Shown piece by piece: positions 8,966 to 12,455 of a stretch of 12,455 bases of DNA. The stretch comes from Betaproteobacteria bacterium RIFCSPLOWO2_02_FULL_68_150 (lineage in GTDB: Bacteria > Pseudomonadota > Gammaproteobacteria > Burkholderiales > SG8-39). The position numbers and the translations under genes are program-made. Location: assembly GCA_001771975.1 (NCBI GenBank), contig MERE01000202.1:1-12455 (forward strand), given 5' to 3'. The first letter of the stretch is position 1. Every line of letters starts with the position of its first letter. The notes under the pieces were generated by a model. That model did not search any database. It was not told where the DNA came from and saw only the letters and a program-made list of their open reading frames with translations.

Positions 8966-9012
8966 CGTTCCGCGCGGGTCCGCGCTGGCAACCCTGCCCG
9001 CGGTGCTCGCGG

Positions 9013-9981
9013 CTACTTGATCGCCATCGGGTTGATCGGGGAGCCGACTGCGCCGGTGATCGGCAGCGGCGGCCCGCAGAAAAAGAATTCGTACACCCGG
9101 TCCGCGGCGCAGTCCGCCGCAAGTTCCTTGAGGTAGAAAATTTCGCCCATCGTGATGCCGATCATGGGAATTACGACCCAGTGCCAGGGCTGGCTCGCGT
9201 CGTCGGTCTCGTTCGGCCGTACCTCGCAGCCCCAGGTGTCGGTGCAGATGGCGGCGATTTCCTTCCTGTAGATCCACTCACTGGTCTCGAAAGCGAGTCC
9301 CGGCGCATCGCCGCCCGCATAGCCGCCCCAGTCGCCGCGCGCGAGGCGCTGTTCCATCTGCCCGGTACGCACGATCACGAAATCGCCGCGCCGGATCTCG
9401 ACCTTCTGCGCGCGCGCCGCGGCGTCGAGGTCGTCGTTGGTGATCGCCATGCCGTCCTCGAGACAATCGACCCCAAGCTGACGCGCAACGTCGAGCAGCA
9501 CGCCGCGACCCGCCATCCGGTCCTTCACCTTGTCGATGCCGTTCTTCTGCGCGCCGTTGGAATCGACCAGACGCGCGTCGTAGCCGTTCCACATCTTGTC
9601 GCCGTAGAAGATGTGACCCAGTGCGTCCCATTGGGTACCGCATTGCAGCGGCAGCGACACCATGTCGTCTGCATAGCGCAGCTTGCCTGCGTCCTGGTTG
9701 CCGGATACCGCATCCGTGCCGGTCGCCAGCATGGTGTGAATCGGATTGAAGCGGTTCCCCCACAGGCCGCGTTGCGGTCCGCTACGGTCGAAATTCAGAC
9801 CCAGCGAAAAGGTTTTCCCCTTGCGGATCAGGCGGCCGGCATCGACGACCTCCTGGGGGGAGATGAAATTGAGCGTCCCGGCTTCATCGTTCGGCCCCCA
9901 GCGGCCCCAGTTCTTGCACCGCTCGGCGGTGGCTCTCAGATGCTGGATGTCGAATCTTTTCGCGTCGTAGCGGCGTGGCAT
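9013..9981 (-). CDS. Cyclase family protein (kynurenine formamidase-like metal-dependent hydrolase)
   Basis: A 322-aa protein of the 'putative cyclase' family, metal-dependent hydrolases that include kynurenine formamidase and isatin hydrolase and open amide or lactone bonds. The family motif HxGTHxDxxxH appears as QCGTQWDALGH (113-123), the variant seen in the longer subgroup, followed by IFYGDKMWNGY (124-134). Other marks are NWGRWGPNDEAGTLN near the N-terminus (24-38), RRGDFVIVRTGQ (197-208) and TDTWGCEVRPNE (247-258). The start at 9981 is preferred over an in-frame ATG at 10041 because AAGGAGA lies about 6 nt upstream. It diverges from the HisD/HpsN-like gene and converges with the deacetylase-like gene, leaving a 47-nt gap there. 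There is no signal peptide. The substrate is unknown. Confidence 0.9.
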   Translation of the reverse strand: MPRRYDAKRFDIQHLRATAERCKNWGRWGPNDEAGTLNFISPQEVVDAGRLIRKGKTFSLGLNFDRSGPQRGLWGNRFNPIHTMLATGTDAVSGNQDAGKLRYADDMVSLPLQCGTQWDALGHIFYGDKMWNGYDARLVDSNGAQKNGIDKVKDRMAGRGVLLDVARQLGVDCLEDGMAITNDDLDAAARAQKVEIRRGDFVIVRTGQMEQRLARGDWGGYAGGDAPGLAFETSEWIYRKEIAAICTDTWGCEVRPNETDDASQPWHWVVIPMIGITMGEIFYLKELAADCAADRVYEFFFCGPPLPITGAVGSPINPMAIK

Positions 9982-10097
9982 CAACGTCTCCTTGAGTGAC
10001 AGTGGAATCGGCCGACAAGTTAGAGTAAAAGCACGGGCCATACAATGGTGTTTCGTTCAGGTCGCCCGGCCTGTCGCCAACCGTTGACGGAGGTCAA
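9982..10097. promoter_or_regulatory. Divergent control region, cyclase gene / hisD-like gene
   Basis: These 116 nt separate the two divergent start codons. Rightward, TACAAT at 10041-10046 is a good -10 candidate with AAGTTA 18 nt upstream as a poor -35. Leftward, TTGTAT (the complement of the same hexamer) and TAACTT, 17 nt apart, form another candidate pair, so the two promoters may overlap. Ribosome sites are clear on both sides: AAGGAGA for the cyclase gene and GGAGGT at 10089-10094 for the hisD-like gene. No strong operator dyad is seen. Confidence 0.35.
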
Positions 10098-11384
10098 GTG
10101 ATACGTTTTCTCAAGCGCGGCATCAGCGCCGAGCAGGACGCCGCCGAGCAATCCAGGGTCCGGCAGACCGTCGAGTCGATCATCGCGGACATAGAAAAGC
10201 GCGGCGATGCTGCTGTGCGCGAGTACTCGCAGAAATTCGACGGCTGGAATCCCGCCGAATTCCGCCTCAAGCCCGGCGAAATCGAGACCCTCATGCGCCA
10301 GCTTCCGGGATCGGCGCTCGACGACATCCGCTTCGCGCAGGCGCAGATCCGCAAGTTCGCGCAAATCCAGCGCGATGCGCTGCACGACGTCGAGGTCGAG
10401 ACGCTGCCGGGGGTGGTTCTCGGGCACCGCAACATCCCCTTGAACCGGGTCGGCTGCTACGTCCCGGGCGGAAAGTACCCGCTGATCGCGTCGGCGCACA
10501 TGACCGTGGTGACCGCCCGCGTCGCCGGCGTCAAGCACATCATCGCCTGCGCGCCGCCGTACCAGGGCAAGCCCCACCCGGCCATCGTCGCCGCATTGCA
10601 TCTTGCGGGAGCCGACGAGATCTGCACCATCGGCGGCGTGCAGGCGATCGGCGCGATGGCGATCGGCACCGAGACCATCGCCGCGGTGGATCTGGTCGCC
10701 GGCCCGGGCAACGCCTACGTCGCCGAGGCCAAGCGCCAGCTTACGGGGCGAGTCGGCATCGACCTGCTGGCGGGTCCGACCGAAACGCTGGTCATCGCGG
10801 ATGAGACCTGCGACGCCGAAATGTGCGCGACCGACCTGCTCGGACAGGCCGAACACGGGCCGAACTCGCCCGCCATACTGCTCACCAACAGCGAGCGGCT
10901 GGCGCGCGAAACCGTTGCCGAAGTCGATCGCCAGCTGCGCACCCTGCCGACCGCGGCGGTCGCCGGTGTGGCCTGGCTCGATTACGGCCAGGTGATCGTC
11001 TGCGATACTTACGACGAAATGGTCGCCGAGGCCGACCGCATCGCCTCCGAGCACGTGCAGGTCATGACGCGCGACCCGGATTACTTCCTCGAGCGCATGA
11101 CCAACTACGGCGCGCTGTTCCTCGGGCCGGAGACCAACGTCGCCTACGGCGACAAGGTGATCGGCACCAACCATACCCTTCCGACGCGCAAGGCGGCGCG
11201 CTACACCGGCGGGCTGTGGGTCGGAAAGTTCATCAAGACCTGTACCTACCAGCGCGTCAAGCCGGAGGCGAGCGCGATGATCGGCGAGTACTGCTCGCGG
11301 CTGTGCGCGCTCGAGGGTTTCGCCGCGCACAAGGCCCAAGCCGATCTGCGCGTCAAGCGCTACGGGACCAAGGCGGCGGCTTGA
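10098..11384 (+). CDS. Histidinol dehydrogenase family protein, HpsN-like
   Basis: A 428-aa zinc-dependent NAD+ dehydrogenase of the histidinol dehydrogenase fold, which turns a primary alcohol into a carboxylate in two steps. Residues matching the E. coli HisD zinc ligands and base are present: Q250 and H253 in GQAEHG, E318-H319 in SEHV, D352 in YGDK and H411 near the C-terminus. MIRFLKRG at the start and YVPGGKYPLIASAHM (121-135) instead of the biosynthetic YVPGGTAPLPS type point to the catabolic paralogue group that includes sulfopropanediol 3-dehydrogenase HpsN; no other his genes are nearby. The start is GTG at 10098 with GGAGGT 3 nt upstream. Its stop overlaps the TTG start of an SDR gene. 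The HpsN substrate itself is not proven here. Confidence 0.9.
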   Translation: MIRFLKRGISAEQDAAEQSRVRQTVESIIADIEKRGDAAVREYSQKFDGWNPAEFRLKPGEIETLMRQLPGSALDDIRFAQAQIRKFAQIQRDALHDVEVETLPGVVLGHRNIPLNRVGCYVPGGKYPLIASAHMTVVTARVAGVKHIIACAPPYQGKPHPAIVAALHLAGADEICTIGGVQAIGAMAIGTETIAAVDLVAGPGNAYVAEAKRQLTGRVGIDLLAGPTETLVIADETCDAEMCATDLLGQAEHGPNSPAILLTNSERLARETVAEVDRQLRTLPTAAVAGVAWLDYGQVIVCDTYDEMVAEADRIASEHVQVMTRDPDYFLERMTNYGALFLGPETNVAYGDKVIGTNHTLPTRKAARYTGGLWVGKFIKTCTYQRVKPEASAMIGEYCSRLCALEGFAAHKAQADLRVKRYGTKAAA

Positions 11385-12130
11385 CGGCCACGCTGCGCGG
11401 CAAAGTCGCCGCAGTCACCGGCGGAGCCGGCGGCATCGGCGCGGCGATTTGCGCGCGGCTGGCGCACGCTGGCGCGACTGTGGTGCTCACCTACCGCAGC
11501 AGTTCCGCGGCCGCCGCAGCGCTGGTCGATTCCCTGCCTGGGGCGGGCCACTTCGCACGACGCGTGGACGTCACGGACTCGGCGTCGCTTGGCGCCCTTG
11601 CCGCCGAAACCGGGGAACGCCTTTCGCGTTGCGACGTGCTGGTCAACTGCGCGGGCACGACCCGCTTTGTCGCGCATTCCGACCTCGAGGGGCTGGACGA
11701 TGGGCTGATCGACGAGATTTTCCGCACCAACTGGCGCGGCGCCTTTGCCGCGATTCGCGCGTTCCAGCCGCTGCTGGCGCAGCACGCCGACGGCCTGGTC
11801 GTCAACATCTCGTCGGTCGCGGCGAGCCTCGGCACCGGCAGCAACGTCGCGTATTGCGCATCCAAGGCGGCGATGGACTGCATGACCAAGTCCCTCGCCC
11901 GCGCCCTGGCCCCGCGCATTCGCGTGGTCTCGGTATCTCCGGGTCTGGTGGACACGGAATTCGTCAGGGGAATGGATCTGGCCTGGCGCAAGGATCAGCT
12001 CGCACGAACGCCGATCGGGCGCTTGGTGACGCCGGAGGAAATCGGCGATGCGGTCGTCGCGGCCGCTACACTGCTGCAGCCGCTCACCGGCTGCGTCATT
12101 CCCGTGGACGGCGGCCGGCCGCTGGCTTGA
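11381..12130 (+). CDS. Short-chain dehydrogenase/reductase (SDR)
   Basis: A 249-aa classical SDR, NAD(P)-dependent oxidoreductase. The cofactor motif TGGAGGIG is at 13-20, NCAG at 89-92, the conserved Asn at N117, the catalytic serine near S144/S145 (ISSVAAS) and the YxxxK pair at Y158 and K162; SPGLVDTEF (186-194) and the C-terminal GCVIPVDGG (237-245) complete the family pattern. The frame has no ATG before the Rossmann motif; TTG at 11381 is chosen because it gives the expected short N-terminus and overlaps the upstream stop as TTGA, a translational-coupling arrangement. The frame is open far upstream, but only as a shadow of the hisD-like gene. SDR partners are known for HpsN-type enzymes (HpsO/HpsP), but the activity here is not assigned. 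Confidence 0.9.
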   Translation: MTATLRGKVAAVTGGAGGIGAAICARLAHAGATVVLTYRSSSAAAAALVDSLPGAGHFARRVDVTDSASLGALAAETGERLSRCDVLVNCAGTTRFVAHSDLEGLDDGLIDEIFRTNWRGAFAAIRAFQPLLAQHADGLVVNISSVAASLGTGSNVAYCASKAAMDCMTKSLARALAPRIRVVSVSPGLVDTEFVRGMDLAWRKDQLARTPIGRLVTPEEIGDAVVAAATLLQPLTGCVIPVDGGRPLA

Positions 12131-12147
12131 GAAAGAGGAGCATGGTC

Positions 12148-12455
12148 ATGGACAGGCACGTGAGAAACGAGTTTCCCTGGGGATCGATCGACTGGCTCGC
12201 CGGCGGCGAAGTCGGCAACAGCCGCGAGCTTTCGCTCGCCCGCCTGGTGATCGATCCGGGCAAATCGGGCGACACCCACGTGCACGCCAACTGCGAGGAG
12301 TCGATCTACGTGATCCGCGGCGAAGTCGAGTGCCGGGTCGGGGCCGAGGTCGCGACGCTCGGCGCCGGGGCCTGCGTGGTGGTTCCGCGGGGACACGTCC
12401 ACTCGATCACGAACCCCGGCGCGTCGCCCGCCGAGCTGGTTCTCGGCTACTCCGC
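12148..12455 (+). CDS. Cupin domain protein, C-terminus beyond window
   Basis: The frame is open for 102 codons to the window edge. Both cupin motifs are visible: GDTHVHANCEESIYVIRG (41-58, metal ligands H44, H46 and E50 or E51) and PRGHVHSITN (80-89, with H85 as the fourth ligand), so a single metal-binding beta-barrel is nearly complete. Small cupins of this kind serve as isomerases, dioxygenases, sugar-processing enzymes or sensors, and nothing visible narrows this. AGGAG at 12136-12140 is ideally placed (7 nt) for the ATG at 12148, while an in-frame ATG at 12142 would be only 1 nt from it. It starts 17 nt after the SDR stop, so it belongs to the hisD-like/SDR operon. Confidence 0.85.
   Translation, partial: MDRHVRNEFPWGSIDWLAGGEVGNSRELSLARLVIDPGKSGDTHVHANCEESIYVIRGEVECRVGAEVATLGAGACVVVPRGHVHSITNPGASPAELVLGYS

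Noticed and set aside
8966..9012. A GC-rich dyad (GCGCGG-GT-CCGCGC) between the convergent genes as a bidirectional terminator.
   Set aside because: The loop is too short and no T-tract follows on either strand.
7985..9277. A 430-codon minus-strand open frame opposite the deacetylase-like gene.
   Set aside because: The opposite strand encodes a convincing enzyme with family motifs; this frame only mirrors it and also overlaps the cyclase gene in another frame.
10020..11339. A 439-codon minus-strand open frame opposite the hisD-like gene.
   Set aside because: All HisD-family ligands and motifs lie on the plus strand; the minus frame has biased composition and no motifs.
10098..11384. Naming the gene hisD of histidine biosynthesis.
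   Set aside because: No other his genes are nearby, and the N-terminus and YVPGGKYPL segment fit the catabolic HpsN-like group better.

Overview
The window is GC-rich, gene-dense bacterial chromosome. Its gene families (a DUF3563-like small protein, a CoxL-type molybdenum hydroxylase, a HisD/HpsN-like dehydrogenase, a 'cyclase' amidohydrolase and a TonB-like transducer) look most like a soil or freshwater betaproteobacterium of the Burkholderiales type. That placement is inferred from gene content. There are no rRNA or tRNA genes, CRISPR arrays, transposases or phage genes, so this looks like ordinary accessory metabolism.

Layout. (1) Positions 1-3526, minus strand, in transcription order: a small operon of two short proteins (95 aa DUF3563-like, then 82 aa unknown); an intrinsic terminator; an orphan xanthine dehydrogenase/CoxL-type molybdopterin subunit whose ATG lies 6 nt after the terminator's T-tract; then a TonB-like gene cut by the window edge. 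(2) 3527-3693: an AT-rich divergent control region. (3) 3694-4596, plus: a LysR regulator. (4) 4636-6387, minus: a two-domain protein joining an inositol-monophosphatase-like phosphatase to an ADP-ribosylglycohydrolase-like domain. (5) 6512-8965, plus: a tight operon of a beta-hydroxyacid dehydrogenase, a hemerythrin-domain protein overlapping it by 4 nt, and a polysaccharide-deacetylase-fold hydrolase. (6) 9013-9981, minus: a cyclase-family hydrolase, divergent from (7) 10098-12455, plus: a HisD/HpsN-like dehydrogenase, an SDR overlapping it by 4 nt from a TTG start, and a cupin gene cut by the window edge.

How they may work together. Block 6-7 reads as a small catabolic locus: two NAD-dependent alcohol dehydrogenases, a metal-dependent hydrolase and a cupin, possibly acting on a hydroxylated small molecule (sulfodiol-like or sugar-acid-like). 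The substrate cannot be read from the sequence. Block 5 pairs a dehydrogenase with a di-iron sensor or oxygen-binding protein and a C-N hydrolase-like enzyme.

The most unusual features are the phosphatase/ADP-ribosylglycohydrolase fusion, in which the second domain has lost the N-terminal metal motif (TDDS-type replaced by AAAG) but keeps the C-terminal GGDTDS, and the terminator placed right before the molybdenum enzyme. No defence or mobile system was recognised.
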